From Nocardioides sp. Soil805 (GTDB lineage Bacteria > Actinomycetota > Actinomycetes > Propionibacteriales > Nocardioidaceae), in contig NZ_LMSU01000001.1 of the NCBI RefSeq assembly GCF_001429625.1, positions 2,094,525 to 2,158,524 of the forward strand: 64,000 bases of DNA, in the 5' to 3' direction. Every line of letters starts with the position of its first letter. The first letter of the stretch is position 1. A program made the position numbers and the translations under genes. Shown here one piece after another: positions 8,326 through 17,075 of the stretch. The notes beneath the pieces are model-generated. The model was not told where the DNA came from. It made no database searches and saw nothing but the letters and a program-made list of their open reading frames with translations.

Positions 8326-9312
8326 ATGCCCAGAACCCTCACCCCACGACTCGTCCGCGTGGCCGCAGTCCTGACCGTGCTGGGCGCCGCCGCCGGACCC
8401 GTCGCCGGCGTGCTGCCGGCGAGCGCCGTGCGTGCGGACGTCCCGGTCACCTCCGTCCGCATCGGCCAGCTCGACCGTGGCGAGGGACCCGCCGTGCCCC
8501 GGGTCGTGGGCACCGCCGTCGTCGAGGGCGACCGGGTGCTCGACGTCGACGCCGACGAGGTGCAGCTGCTCGGGACCTCGGGCGAGGAGTACGTCGTCGC
8601 GACCTGGGCCGACGGCGGGTCCGCCGTCGAGCGGGTGGCGGCCGACGGCAGCCGGAGCACGGTGCTGGACCGCGTGCCCTACGCCGTCGACCTGTCCGGC
8701 GACGGCACCCGGCTCGTCACCACCCGGACCCCGAGCCTCCGGCGTACGGTCCTCGCGGTCCGCGACTCCACCACCGGGGAGGTGCTCGTCCGCCGGGTGT
8801 TCGGCGCCGGCGCGGCGGTCCTCGACGTCGACGACGGCCGGGTGCTCGTGGGCCAGACGGGTCCGGCCCGGACCCTGTCGTGGACGGTGGCGACCGACCG
8901 GGTGACCCGGGTCGCGGGGCGCGCCGGCTATGCCGCGGACATCTCCGCCGACCGGCTCGCCGTCTTCACCGCGCCCGTGTACGACGGCGGCTGCACCGTG
9001 CTGGCGAGGCTCTCGGCACCGCGTCGGACCCTGTGGCGCTCCTGCGAGGACGCGGTCCTCGACATCTCACCCGACGGGCGTCGGGTGCTCACCACCGGCG
9101 TCTACGCGGACGGACCCCTCGGTCGGTTCCACGTGGACACGGCGCGGGGTCGTCGGGTGGCGTCGTACGACTCCCCGGGCGGCTTCGGCGTCCTCGGCTG
9201 GGAGGACGCACGCACCGTCCTCGTCACCGCGTCGGACCGACGGGGTCGCAGCGCGCTGGTGCGGTGCGACGCCGTCGGGTGCGAGCGGGCCTCGGGCGTG
9301 GTCGCGCCCTGA
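8326..9312 (+). CDS. Exported beta-propeller-like hypothetical protein
   Basis: The 328-aa protein has a signal peptide (VAAVLTVLGAAAGPVAGVLP), with a likely cleavage site after SAVRA. The remainder consists of repeated beta-strand units containing Asp-Gly turns (AVDLSGDGTRLVTTRT, VLDISPDGRRVLTTG). This pattern is typical of WD40/TolB-like propellers. Two Cys pairs (GGCTV/RSCED and VRCDAVGCE) could form disulfides outside the cell. No enzymatic motif is visible. It follows the GT-C gene by 72 nt and may be co-transcribed with it. Confidence 0.7.
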   Translation: MPRTLTPRLVRVAAVLTVLGAAAGPVAGVLPASAVRADVPVTSVRIGQLDRGEGPAVPRVVGTAVVEGDRVLDVDADEVQLLGTSGEEYVVATWADGGSAVERVAADGSRSTVLDRVPYAVDLSGDGTRLVTTRTPSLRRTVLAVRDSTTGEVLVRRVFGAGAAVLDVDDGRVLVGQTGPARTLSWTVATDRVTRVAGRAGYAADISADRLAVFTAPVYDGGCTVLARLSAPRRTLWRSCEDAVLDISPDGRRVLTTGVYADGPLGRFHVDTARGRRVASYDSPGGFGVLGWEDARTVLVTASDRRGRSALVRCDAVGCERASGVVAP

Positions 9313-9334
9313 GGCCGGCGGGTCGGCCGGGTGG

Positions 9335-9359
9335 TGTCGCATCCGGTGCGGGTCGTTCG
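9335..9359 (+). promoter_or_regulatory. Candidate ECF42-dependent promoter
   Basis: TGTCGC at 9335-9340 is followed after 13 nt by CGTTCG (9354-9359), about 55 nt upstream of the YCII gene. ECF42 sigma factors are reported to use a TGTCGA-like -35 element and typically drive their own YCII/DGPF genes. The match is imperfect and read by eye; nothing else in the 100-nt gap looks like a promoter. Confidence 0.3.
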
Positions 9360-9413
9360 TGGAGAGGGAGACGGGCGCCCGATCAGTAGGGTGCCACCGA
9401 CGAGAGGACGCAC

Positions 9414-9767
9414 ATGACCACCACCCAGTACCTGCTCGGAGTCCACCACGGCGACGAGGTCACGTGGCCCGAGGGAGTGACCGCCGACCGGGTGATGGCC
9501 GACGTCGACGCCTTCAACACCAGGCTCCGGCAGGAGGGCCGGTGGGTGTTCGCGGGCGGCCTGAAGCCGGCCTCGTCGGCCACCGTCGTCGACGCCAGCG
9601 GCGCCGAGCCGGTCGTCACCGACGGTCCGTACGTCGAGTCCAAGGAGTACCTCGGCGGCTTCTGGGTCATCGAGGCGGCCGACCTCGACGAGGCGATGCG
9701 CTGGGGCACCGAGGCCTCGGCCGCGTGCCACGGCCCGGTCGAGGTGCGCCCGTTCCAGTCCGAGTGA
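9414..9767 (+). CDS. YCII-related (DGPF) domain protein
   Basis: The 117-aa protein is a single YCII-fold domain with the family signature TDGPYVESKEYLGGFWVIE (about 70-88), an acidic tail and a conserved His in MAD/HHGDEV-type strands. YCII/DGPF proteins almost always sit next to ECF41/ECF42 sigma genes, as here: the sigma gene starts 8 nt after this stop codon. Their biochemical role is unknown; a ferredoxin-like fold and a possible catalytic His/Asp dyad are known for YciI. The two genes form a two-gene operon. Confidence 0.92.
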   Translation: MTTTQYLLGVHHGDEVTWPEGVTADRVMADVDAFNTRLRQEGRWVFAGGLKPASSATVVDASGAEPVVTDGPYVESKEYLGGFWVIEAADLDEAMRWGTEASAACHGPVEVRPFQSE

Positions 9768-9774
9768 GCAGCCG

Positions 9775-10986
9775 GTGAGCGGGCCCGGCGACGGGTCCGG
9801 CGCCGGGGCTGCGCTGGCCGGGGTCGTGCGCGAGGAGCACGGCCGGATCGTCGGCGCCCTGGTCCGTCGGTACGGCGACGTGGACCTCGCCGAGGACGCC
9901 GTCGCGGAGGCCCTCGAGGTGGCCTGGCAGAAGTGGCCGGTCGACGGCGTGCCGCCCAACCCCGGTGCCTGGCTCACCACCACCGCGCACCGCAAGGCGC
10001 TCGACCGCCTGCGCCGCGAGTCCTCGCGCACGCACCGGGAGAGGGAGGCGACGGCGATGATCGACGTCCCGGCCGAGCCCCTCGGCGTCGTCGACGACGA
10101 CCGGCTCCGGCTGTTCTTCATGTGCTGCCACCCCTCGCTCGCCCGGGAGACCCAGGTCGCCCTGACGCTGCGACTCGTCGCCGGGCTGAGCGTGGCCGAG
10201 ATCGCCGCGGGGCTGCTGGTGGAGGAACGGGCGATGGCGCAGCGGATCACCCGCGCCAAGCGCAAGATCCGGGACGCCCGGATCCCCTTCCGGGTGCCTG
10301 CCCGCGAGGACCTGCCCGCGCGACTCGGGGGTGTGCTCGCCGCCCTCTACCTGGCCTTCAACGAGGGCTACCTCTCCGTCGGGGACGCGAGCGGCAGCCG
10401 CCCCGACCTCGCCGACGAGGCGATCCGGCTGGCCCGTCAGCTCGTGGCCCTGCTGCCGGCCGAGCCCGAGGCGCAGGGCCTGCTCGCGCTGATGCTCCTC
10501 ACCCGGGCCCGCGACGGCGCCCGGGTCGTCGAGGGCCGGCTGGTGCTGCTGCACGAGCAGGACCGCAGCCGGTGGGACCCCGACCTGCTCGCCGAGGGCC
10601 GGCTGCTGGTGCGGGCCCTGCTCGCGATCGGCCGGCCCGGGCCCTACCAGGTGCAGGCAGCGATCGGGGCGGCGCACACCGACGACCAGGTGCCGTGGGC
10701 CGAGGTGGTCGCGCTCTACGACCTGCTGCTCACCCTGTCGCCGAGCCCGGTCGTGCGGCTCAACCGGGCCCTGGCCCTCGCCCGGGTCGAGGGACCGGAG
10801 GAGGCGCTGCGCCTCGTCGACGACCTCGACCTCGCGTCGTACCACCCGTGGCACGTGGCGCGGGCCCACCTCCTCGGCGAGCTGGGGCGCGACGCGGAGT
10901 CGCGGGCGGCCCTCGACGCCGCGCTCGCGCTGGACCCGACGCCGCTGGAGCGCGCGCACCTCACCCGGCTGCGCGACGGCGCCTGA
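9775..10986 (+). CDS. RNA polymerase sigma factor, ECF42 group
   Basis: The 403-aa protein has a sigma-70 region 2 (VRREYGDVDLAEDAVAEALE type, about 17-85) and a region 4 HTH (LRLVAGLSVAEIAAGLLVEE, about 140-160). A long C-terminal extension of some 200 residues begins ALYLAFNEGYLSV and is rich in TPR-like helices (LNRALALARVEGPEEALRLV). That extension (DUF6596 plus TPR-like region) defines ECF42. No anti-sigma factor is encoded nearby, consistent with the group, where the extension is thought to control activity. The GTG start lies 8 nt after the YCII stop. Confidence 0.93.
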   Translation: MSGPGDGSGAGAALAGVVREEHGRIVGALVRRYGDVDLAEDAVAEALEVAWQKWPVDGVPPNPGAWLTTTAHRKALDRLRRESSRTHREREATAMIDVPAEPLGVVDDDRLRLFFMCCHPSLARETQVALTLRLVAGLSVAEIAAGLLVEERAMAQRITRAKRKIRDARIPFRVPAREDLPARLGGVLAALYLAFNEGYLSVGDASGSRPDLADEAIRLARQLVALLPAEPEAQGLLALMLLTRARDGARVVEGRLVLLHEQDRSRWDPDLLAEGRLLVRALLAIGRPGPYQVQAAIGAAHTDDQVPWAEVVALYDLLLTLSPSPVVRLNRALALARVEGPEEALRLVDDLDLASYHPWHVARAHLLGELGRDAESRAALDAALALDPTPLERAHLTRLRDGA

Positions 10987-11008
10987 GGCCGGGACACGGG
11001 GGACCGGC

Positions 11009-11695
11009 TCAGCCGAAGGCGTCCGCGCCGAGGTCCTGCTCTCCCGCCGCGATCGCGTCGACGATGCGCCGGGCCACGTCCTCGGGAGCCAGCCCCTGCG
11101 GCAGCCGCGGCGCCTCCCCGGCCAGCGGCCGGGTGGCCAGGCCGGTCTCGGTGTGCGGCGGCCGGACGTCCAGGACGGTGACCCGTGCGCGGCGCAGCTC
11201 GGTGCGCAGGGCGGTGGCGACGGCGCTGAGGGCCGCCTTGCTGGCGGAGTACGCCGCCATGCCGGGCAGCGGGCGCTCGGCGACCACGGCGCTGATCTGG
11301 AGCACGAACCCCTGCGACTCCTGCAGGGCCGGCAGCAGCCGGCGGACGAGGAACAGCGGCCCGACGACGTTGGTGAGGAACAGCTCCTCGATCACCTCGT
11401 CCGGGGTGTCGACGAGGGGCCCGAAGGCCACCACGCCGGCCGCGTTGACCAGCCCGTCGAGACCGCCGTACGCCGCCTGGGCCGCCGAGGCGATCGTGTC
11501 GCCGGCCGTCGCGTCCCCGACCTCGGCGACGACGACGGGGGCGTCGATCCCGAGGGCCTCGAGGCGGGCGGCATCGCGACCGACGAGCAGCAGCCGCGCC
11601 CCGCGGCGTACCAGCTCGTGGGCGACCAGGGAGCCCAGCGCGCCGCTGGCCCCCACCACGGCGATCCGGGCCCCGTCCAGCTCACGCGTGCTCAT
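11009..11695 (-). CDS. SDR-family NAD(P)-dependent oxidoreductase
   Basis: The 228-aa classical short-chain dehydrogenase has a GASGALG cofactor loop near residue 16, an NAAGV motif (84-88), a Ser in LQISAV and the catalytic YSASK. Its length is slightly under the usual 250 residues. The C-terminal substrate lid is short, giving no hint of substrate. The ATG at 11695 is used because the frame upstream lacks a Rossmann start. It is convergent with the sigma gene and divergent from the MOSC gene, whose start is about 40 nt away. Confidence 0.9.
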   Translation of the reverse strand: MSTRELDGARIAVVGASGALGSLVAHELVRRGARLLLVGRDAARLEALGIDAPVVVAEVGDATAGDTIASAAQAAYGGLDGLVNAAGVVAFGPLVDTPDEVIEELFLTNVVGPLFLVRRLLPALQESQGFVLQISAVVAERPLPGMAAYSASKAALSAVATALRTELRRARVTVLDVRPPHTETGLATRPLAGEAPRLPQGLAPEDVARRIVDAIAAGEQDLGADAFG

Positions 11696-11734
11696 GTCGG
11701 CGACAGTAACCGCCCCCTGACTACCGTGCCCCTC

Positions 11735-12181
11735 GTGCCGACCGTCTCCGAGATCCACGTCGCCAAGGCGACCCGGCTGCCGATGCGCGCCGTCGGGCAG
11801 GTCGAGGTCGAGGAGGGCCGCGGGATCGTCGGCGACCGCTACCACGGCACGCGGCACCGGCACGTGACCGTGCAGAGCGCGACCGCGCTGGCCGAGTCGG
11901 CCGCGGTGTTCGGCCGCGACATCCCGGCCGCCCTGACCCGCCGCAACCTGACGCTCAGCGACGGCGTGGTGCCGCGCGAGCCGGGCGCGCGGATCCGGAT
12001 CGGCGACGTGCTGCTCGAGGTGGTCCGGGTCGCGGCCCCGTGCAAGCTCCTCGACGACACCATCGGCGCGGGTGCCCAGGAGGCGCTGCGCCGCCGCGCC
12101 GGCTCGGTGTGCCGGGTGCTGGCGTCGGGCACCGTGCAGGTGGGCGACACGGTCGACCTCGCGCTGCCGCCGGGCGTGTGA
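11735..12181 (+). CDS. MOSC domain protein
   Basis: The 148-aa protein is a small single MOSC domain. It has the conserved GIVGDRYHG loop, the NLTLSDGV segment, and Cys in VAAPCKLLDD, the position that carries the sulfur in MOSC proteins. MOSC domains are sulfur-carrier modules found in molybdenum cofactor sulfurases and in YiiM-type reductases. No molybdenum enzyme is in the window. Two in-frame GTG codons (11726 and 11735) are possible starts, neither with a clear ribosome site; translation may be leaderless. Confidence 0.85.
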   Translation: MPTVSEIHVAKATRLPMRAVGQVEVEEGRGIVGDRYHGTRHRHVTVQSATALAESAAVFGRDIPAALTRRNLTLSDGVVPREPGARIRIGDVLLEVVRVAAPCKLLDDTIGAGAQEALRRRAGSVCRVLASGTVQVGDTVDLALPPGV

Positions 12182-12245
12182 CCCACGTCATCGGACGCGG
12201 GCCTCGATGTGCGCGCGCCGGTGGCGCGTCGTAACGTCGAGCGAC

Positions 12246-13709
12246 GTGAGCACGCGCGAGACGACACGGCAGCAGCCCTCCGACACCGGATTCCTCGGTC
12301 AGCCCTCCGTGCTGGCCAACCTCTTCGGCGTCGAGCTGTGGGAGCGGTTCAGCTTCTACGGCATGCAGGGGATCCTGCTGATCTACCTGTACTTCAGCGT
12401 CGCGGACGGCGGCCTCGGCATCGACCAGGCCACCGCGACCGGCATCGTCGGCGCCTACGGCGGGGCGGTCTACCTCTCCACGATCCTCGGCGCCTGGCTC
12501 GCCGACCGGCTGATCGGCGCGGAGCGCACGCTCTTCTACGCCGCGGTGACGGTGATGGCCGGGCACATCGCCCTCGCGCTCGTCCCGGGGCTCACCGGGG
12601 TCGGGATCGGCCTGGTGCTGATCGCGCTGGGCAGCGGCGGGGTCAAGGCCAACGCCACCTCGCTGGTCGGCTCGCTGTACGACGAGCACGACGAGCGCCG
12701 CGACGCCGGCTTCTCGCTCTTCTACATGGGCATCAACATCGGCGCGCTGGTCGGACCACTCCTCACCGGGCTGCTCCAGAAGCAGTGGGGCTTCCACGTC
12801 GGCTTCGCCCTGGCCGCGGTCGGCATGGCCGCCGGCCTCGTGCAGTACACCCTCGGCCGGAGCAAGCTCCCCGAGGAGACCCAGCACGTCCCCGACCCGC
12901 TGCCCGCCGACCAGCGCGTGCGGTACGCCGCCGGGCTGGGCGCCGTCGTCGCGCTCGTCGTGGTGCTGTGCCTGGTCGGCGTCATCACCGTCGAGCGGCT
13001 GGCCAACATCGTGATCGGGGTGAGCATCGTCGCCGCGATCGGGCTCTTCACGATGATGCTCGTGGACCGCGAGGTGCAGGGAGCCGAGCGTCGCCGGGTG
13101 CTGGCGATGATCCCGCTGTTCGCGTGCAGCGCGGTCTTCTGGTCGCTCTACCAGCAGCAGTTCACCGTGGTCACGATCTACGCCGACGAGCGGCTGGACC
13201 GCGACCTGTTCGGCTGGGAGATGCCGATCTCGTGGGTGCAGTCGATCAACCCGGTCTTCATCATCGTGCTGGCCGGCGTCTTCGCGACGATGTGGACCCG
13301 CCTCGGTGACCGGGCCCCGTCCACGCCGGTGAAGTTCGGGCTCTCCACGATCCTGATGGGCGTCGCGTTCTTCCTGTTCCTGGCGATGCCGTCGGGCGCG
13401 GGTGCCGTGCCGCTCCTCGGGCTGGCGCTGATCCTGCTGGTCTTCACCCTCGCCGAGCTGCTCATCTCGCCGGTGGGGCTGTCGGTGGCGACCAAGCTGG
13501 CACCGCGCAAGTACCTCACCCAGATGGTCGCGCTGTTCTTCCTCTCCGTGGCCCTCGGCACCGCGATGGCCGGCCAGCTCGCCGGCTACTACTCGGTGGA
13601 CGACGAGCGGCCGTTCTTCCTGTGGATCGGGCTCGCGTCCGTGGTCACCGGTGTCGTCGTGCTGGCGCTCGCCAGGCCCATCCGGAGCCTCATGTCGGGC
13701 GTGCGCTGA
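12246..13709 (+). CDS. POT/PTR2-family proton-coupled peptide transporter
   Basis: The 487-aa MFS protein has about 14 helices. The N-terminal signature ELWERFSFYGMQGILLIYL is the E-x-x-E-R-F-x-x-Y-G motif essential for proton coupling and peptide binding in POT transporters. GSGGVKANATSLVGSLYD and FSLFYMGINIGALVGP are the classic PTR2 signatures. It imports di- and tripeptides with protons. The GTG at 12246 is supported by homology beginning soon after it. It is a monocistronic unit convergent with the CPBP protease gene (22 nt gap). Confidence 0.95.
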   Translation: MSTRETTRQQPSDTGFLGQPSVLANLFGVELWERFSFYGMQGILLIYLYFSVADGGLGIDQATATGIVGAYGGAVYLSTILGAWLADRLIGAERTLFYAAVTVMAGHIALALVPGLTGVGIGLVLIALGSGGVKANATSLVGSLYDEHDERRDAGFSLFYMGINIGALVGPLLTGLLQKQWGFHVGFALAAVGMAAGLVQYTLGRSKLPEETQHVPDPLPADQRVRYAAGLGAVVALVVVLCLVGVITVERLANIVIGVSIVAAIGLFTMMLVDREVQGAERRRVLAMIPLFACSAVFWSLYQQQFTVVTIYADERLDRDLFGWEMPISWVQSINPVFIIVLAGVFATMWTRLGDRAPSTPVKFGLSTILMGVAFFLFLAMPSGAGAVPLLGLALILLVFTLAELLISPVGLSVATKLAPRKYLTQMVALFFLSVALGTAMAGQLAGYYSVDDERPFFLWIGLASVVTGVVVLALARPIRSLMSGVR

Positions 13710-13731
13710 CCGCTCGCGCTGCCGGTCCCGC

Positions 13732-14514
13732 TCAGACCGGTTGCGCCTGCGGTGAGCGACCGCCGTACCGGCTGGAGCTGCGCAGCAGGACGACCACCCC
13801 GACGATCGCCAGGACGAAGGTGAGCCACTGGGTGACGGCGAGGGCGACGAAGGGGGACTCGTCGTCGATGGCGGCGTCGGAGAAGGCGAACGTCGTGAAG
13901 TCGATCCACGCGTGCAGCAGCATGCAGACGATGAGGGTGCCGGCCACGCGGCGCGTGATGTAGAGGACGGATCCGGCCAGGAAGGCGAAGCCGATCTGCT
14001 GCACCGTGGAGCCCAGCGACTGTCCGAAGAGGACGTTCAGGGCGTGGATGAGCCCGAAGAGCAGGCAGCTGAAGAACCAGGACAGGGCCTCGCCGAACCC
14101 GCCGCGCAACCCCACCAGACCGGTTCCGCGGGTCAACAGCTCCTCGCTGAAGCCGACGAGCAGCGTGCCGATGCCCAGGGCCAGCAGGAAGCCGGCGGAG
14201 CGGTCGGCGGGCCCGGCGCCCCCCAGCAGGACCCCGAGCCCGGGAAGGATCATCAGCACCGGGACCACCCACATCCACCGTGGGGCGCGCAGGTCCTCGT
14301 GGATCGCCGGACCCCACCAGCCGAGGTAGGTGGTGACGGCGGCCAGGAACACCGCGCCGAGGCCGACCGGGACGACGATCCCCTCGACGACGGTGGTGGT
14401 CGTGTCCCCGACGGCGTCGTAGTCGAGGCCGACGACGGTCCAGGTGAGGCCCACGATGGCCATGTAGCCCACGGCGACGGCGACGGTGACGAGGGGTCGG
14501 GGCTGCACGCGCAT
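13732..14514 (-). CDS. CPBP family intramembrane metalloprotease
   Basis: The 260-aa protein has about seven hydrophobic segments and the Abi/CPBP motifs in order: SEELLTRG (E-E-x-x-x-R), FGLIHALN (F-x-x-x-H) and LLHAWIDF. The Glu and His residues form the putative metal-dependent active site inside the membrane. Bacterial members process prenylated or peptide substrates or give bacteriocin self-immunity. No bacteriocin-like gene lies beside it. RBS quality is modest (GGAGGACC ahead of the ATG). Confidence 0.87.
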   Translation of the reverse strand: MRVQPRPLVTVAVAVGYMAIVGLTWTVVGLDYDAVGDTTTTVVEGIVVPVGLGAVFLAAVTTYLGWWGPAIHEDLRAPRWMWVVPVLMILPGLGVLLGGAGPADRSAGFLLALGIGTLLVGFSEELLTRGTGLVGLRGGFGEALSWFFSCLLFGLIHALNVLFGQSLGSTVQQIGFAFLAGSVLYITRRVAGTLIVCMLLHAWIDFTTFAFSDAAIDDESPFVALAVTQWLTFVLAIVGVVVLLRSSSRYGGRSPQAQPV

Positions 14515-14603
14515 CGCGGTCCTCCGGGGGGTCGGGTGCTAGGCACCGTAACCAGCGTCCCCCTCCCGCAGGGAGGGCCGAAGGTCCCCCGGTGAATCCA
14601 CCC

Positions 14604-15038
14604 TCAGTCGAGGCAGAACTCGTTGCCCTCCACGTCCTGCATCACCTGGCACGACTCGTTCTCCTCGTCGGCGAGCAGGAGCCGCCCGCGGACGGCGCCC
14701 AGGGCCTCGAGCCGGGCGCACTCCGACTCCAGCGCGGCGAGCCGCTCCTGCCCGACGAGACCGGTGGCGACGCGGACGTCGAGGTGCAGCCGGTTCTTGA
14801 CGACCTTGCCCTCGGGGACCCGCTGGAAGAACAGCCGCGGTCCCACGCCCGTCGGGTCCGCGCAGGCGAACCACGCGTCGCGGTCCTCGGGTGCCAGCGA
14901 GGCGTTGTGGTCGTCCCACGTGGCGTGGCCCTCGGGCGGCGGCGGCGCGACGTACCCCAGCACCTCGCACCAGAAGCGGGCCACGCGCTCCGGCTCCGCG
15001 CAGTCGAATGTGACCTGGACCTGCCTGACCGACGCCAT
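14604..15038 (-). CDS. VOC/glyoxalase-like domain protein
   Basis: The 144-aa protein has two beta-alpha-beta-beta-beta halves typical of the Glyoxalase_6 branch. These include VTFDCAEPERVARFWCEVLGY (8-28), RLFFQRVPEGKVVKNRLHLD (about 68-87) and the C-terminal MQDVEGNEFCLD. The NRLHLDV His and the terminal NEFC Glu sit where metal ligands are found in VOC enzymes. No specific reaction can be assigned. It is divergent from a quinone-reductase-like gene, 80 nt apart. Confidence 0.85.
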   Translation of the reverse strand: MASVRQVQVTFDCAEPERVARFWCEVLGYVAPPPPEGHATWDDHNASLAPEDRDAWFACADPTGVGPRLFFQRVPEGKVVKNRLHLDVRVATGLVGQERLAALESECARLEALGAVRGRLLLADEENESCQVMQDVEGNEFCLD

Positions 15039-15118
15039 GGCGCCACCCTAGGGCGCACGCCGGCCGGGGTCGTACGGATTCGTGGCGAGCACGTCGGCCC
15101 CCGGACTAGGTTCGAGGG

Positions 15119-16051
15119 ATGGCACAGCACTGGATCGCGACCGGGCCGGGTGGCCTCGACGTCTTCTCGTTCGAGGAGTACGACGTCCCGCCGCCCGGGC
15201 AGGGCGAGGTCACCATCGCGGTGCGTGCGGCGGGCATGAACCCCGCCGACGCCAAGCACGTGGCGCGCGGCAGTGCGGCGGACTTCCCGAAGGCGATCGG
15301 CTACGAGGTGGCCGGGGTCGTGAGTGCCGTGGGTCCGGGCACCGAGATCGGCTCGGGCCCGGTCGCCGTGGGCGACGAGGTGCTGGCCTTCCGCATCGGC
15401 GGCGGGTGGGCCACCGAGGTGACCGTCGCGGCGCGCGACGTCTTCGCCAAGCCCGCGTCCCTGTCCTTCGGCGAGGCGGCCAACCTGCTGCTGGCCGGGA
15501 CCACCGCCTCGGAGATGCTGCACGTCACCGGCGTCGGCGAGGGCGACACGATCCTGGTCCACGGGGCGTCCGGCGCGGTCGGGGTCAGCGTCCTCCAGCA
15601 GGCGGCCCTGCTGGGAGCGCGGGTCGTCGGCACCGCGAGCGAGGGCAGCTCCGACGTCGTCGCCCGGTACGGCGGCGTGCCGGTGACCTACGGCGACGGA
15701 CTCGAGCAGCGGGTGCGCGAGGCCGCGCCCGACGGTGTCGTGGCCGCCCTGGACTGCGTGGGCACGGACGAGGCGGTCGACGTCTCCCTGGCGCTGGTGG
15801 CCAACCGCGACCGGATCGTCACCATCGCGGCCGCCGAGCGGGCGAAGCGCGAGGACGTCAGGGCGATCGCCGGCGCGATGCCGGCCAGCCAGGCCTACCG
15901 CGACTCCGTGCGGGGCGAGCTGGTGCGGCTGGCCGGGGAGGGGCGGCTCGAGGTCCCGGTCGCGCGGAGGTTCCCGCTCGCCGACGCGCTCGAGGCCACT
16001 GAGCTGCTCATGGGGCAGCACCCCGGCGGCAAGCTGGTCCTCGAGCCCTGA
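15119..16051 (+). CDS. Zinc-independent quinone oxidoreductase (MDR family)
   Basis: The 310-aa MDR protein has a GroES-like half (GQGEVTIAVRAAGMNPADAK, then IGYEVAGVVSAVG) and a Rossmann half with VHGASGAVGVSVLQQA. The structural and catalytic zinc ligands of alcohol dehydrogenases are missing, so it belongs with QOR-type NADPH:quinone reductases. It ends LLMGQHPGGKLVLEP, the usual family C-terminus. It is monocistronic and convergent with the GNAT gene, which starts 5 nt past the stop. Confidence 0.9.
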   Translation: MAQHWIATGPGGLDVFSFEEYDVPPPGQGEVTIAVRAAGMNPADAKHVARGSAADFPKAIGYEVAGVVSAVGPGTEIGSGPVAVGDEVLAFRIGGGWATEVTVAARDVFAKPASLSFGEAANLLLAGTTASEMLHVTGVGEGDTILVHGASGAVGVSVLQQAALLGARVVGTASEGSSDVVARYGGVPVTYGDGLEQRVREAAPDGVVAALDCVGTDEAVDVSLALVANRDRIVTIAAAERAKREDVRAIAGAMPASQAYRDSVRGELVRLAGEGRLEVPVARRFPLADALEATELLMGQHPGGKLVLEP

Positions 16052-16055
16052 GGGG

Positions 16056-16514
16056 TCACGGCGAGCGCAGGGTCTTGCGCATCAGGAAGTTCGTGTGGCC
16101 GGGGGGATAGTCGACCTCCCGGCCGTACTCCTCGTAGCCGCAGCGTTCGTAGAAGACGGGCGCCTGGAAGTCCCAGGTGTTGAGCTTGGCCCAGCGGCAC
16201 CCGCGCCGGACCGCCTCTGCCTCCGCCTGCGCGAGCAGCGCCGCGCCGAGCCCGCGGCCGCGAAGACCTGCGTCGACCCACATGGTGTCGACCGTGAACC
16301 ACCTCCACAGGTCCTCGGTCGAGCCGGTGCAGCCGCCCACGACCCGGTCCCCCTCCCAGGCGTAGACCGCCAGCGGACGGGACGGCAGGTTCGCGGGTAC
16401 GAAGCGCTCCCGGACGATGGGTGACTCGTGCGTGTTGTGCTCCACCAGCCGGCTGGTCACGACGTCCTCGGCCTGCTCGTCCACGCCCAGCCGGAGGTCC
16501 CACTCGTCGCTCAT
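16056..16514 (-). CDS. GNAT family N-acetyltransferase
   Basis: The 152-aa protein carries the acetyl-CoA loop GLRGRGLGAALLAQAEAEAV (motif A, about 92-111) and motif B (FQAPVFYERCGYEEYGREVD). The substrate is unknown. ATG 16514 gives the N-terminus MSDEWDLRLGVDEQAED, matching the domain start; the open frame further upstream is GC-driven. It is the last gene before the divergent repeat region. Confidence 0.87.
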   Translation of the reverse strand: MSDEWDLRLGVDEQAEDVVTSRLVEHNTHESPIVRERFVPANLPSRPLAVYAWEGDRVVGGCTGSTEDLWRWFTVDTMWVDAGLRGRGLGAALLAQAEAEAVRRGCRWAKLNTWDFQAPVFYERCGYEEYGREVDYPPGHTNFLMRKTLRSP

Positions 16515-16641
16515 CCCGCGACCCTGACACCCGACGTCTCCGCGGGCAATCGGGTTTGTCGCGCGTGGGGCCGCACGGGGGTCGGGGTGAACGAGGAGAT
16601 CCGCCACTGACTCCGGTGGGCCGGAGGTCGAGGGACTGCAG

Positions 16642-17052
16642 TCAGTCGCGTTGGGCGTCGCCGTCGAGGACCAGCGGGAGCAGGGCCTTGGTCGTCGCCG
16701 TGAGGTCGAGGGTCGACAGTGCGCTCGGCTCCACGAAGACGATCTGGCGTCCTTCGCCGCAGACCACGTCGGCATCGGTGAGGGCGGTACGGGCGGTGAA
16801 GAGGTCCACGAGGTCCCGGCCGTGGAACGCGCAGGGCAGGTCGTGCCGACCCGACCACACGAGGTCGTCGCAGACGATCCCCGTCTCCTCCTCCAGCTCC
16901 CGGTGGGCAGCGGTCTCGGGCGACTCGCCTTCCTCGACCCCGCCGCCGACCAGGCACCACGTGTCGGGCTCGACCGGCGCGTGCTCGTCGCGCTCCTGCA
17001 GGAGGACCCGACCCCGGGTGTCGAGGAGCCCCACCATGACCACTGACTTCAT
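16642..17052 (-). CDS. NUDIX hydrolase
   Basis: The 136-aa protein has a complete Nudix box, beginning GGGVEEGESPETAAHREL and ending EEETGI, with all metal-binding Glu residues present. The fold begins with VVMVGLLDTRGRVLLQERD and is of the MutT-like short type. The substrate could be an oxidised nucleotide or a nucleoside diphosphate derivative. The start at 17052 lies about 25 nt from the 32-bp repeat array, so its promoter is probably embedded in, or displaced by, that array. Confidence 0.9.
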   Translation of the reverse strand: MKSVVMVGLLDTRGRVLLQERDEHAPVEPDTWCLVGGGVEEGESPETAAHRELEEETGIVCDDLVWSGRHDLPCAFHGRDLVDLFTARTALTDADVVCGEGRQIVFVEPSALSTLDLTATTKALLPLVLDGDAQRD

Positions 17053-17075
17053 CGCTGCACCCTAGAGGGAGCTCC

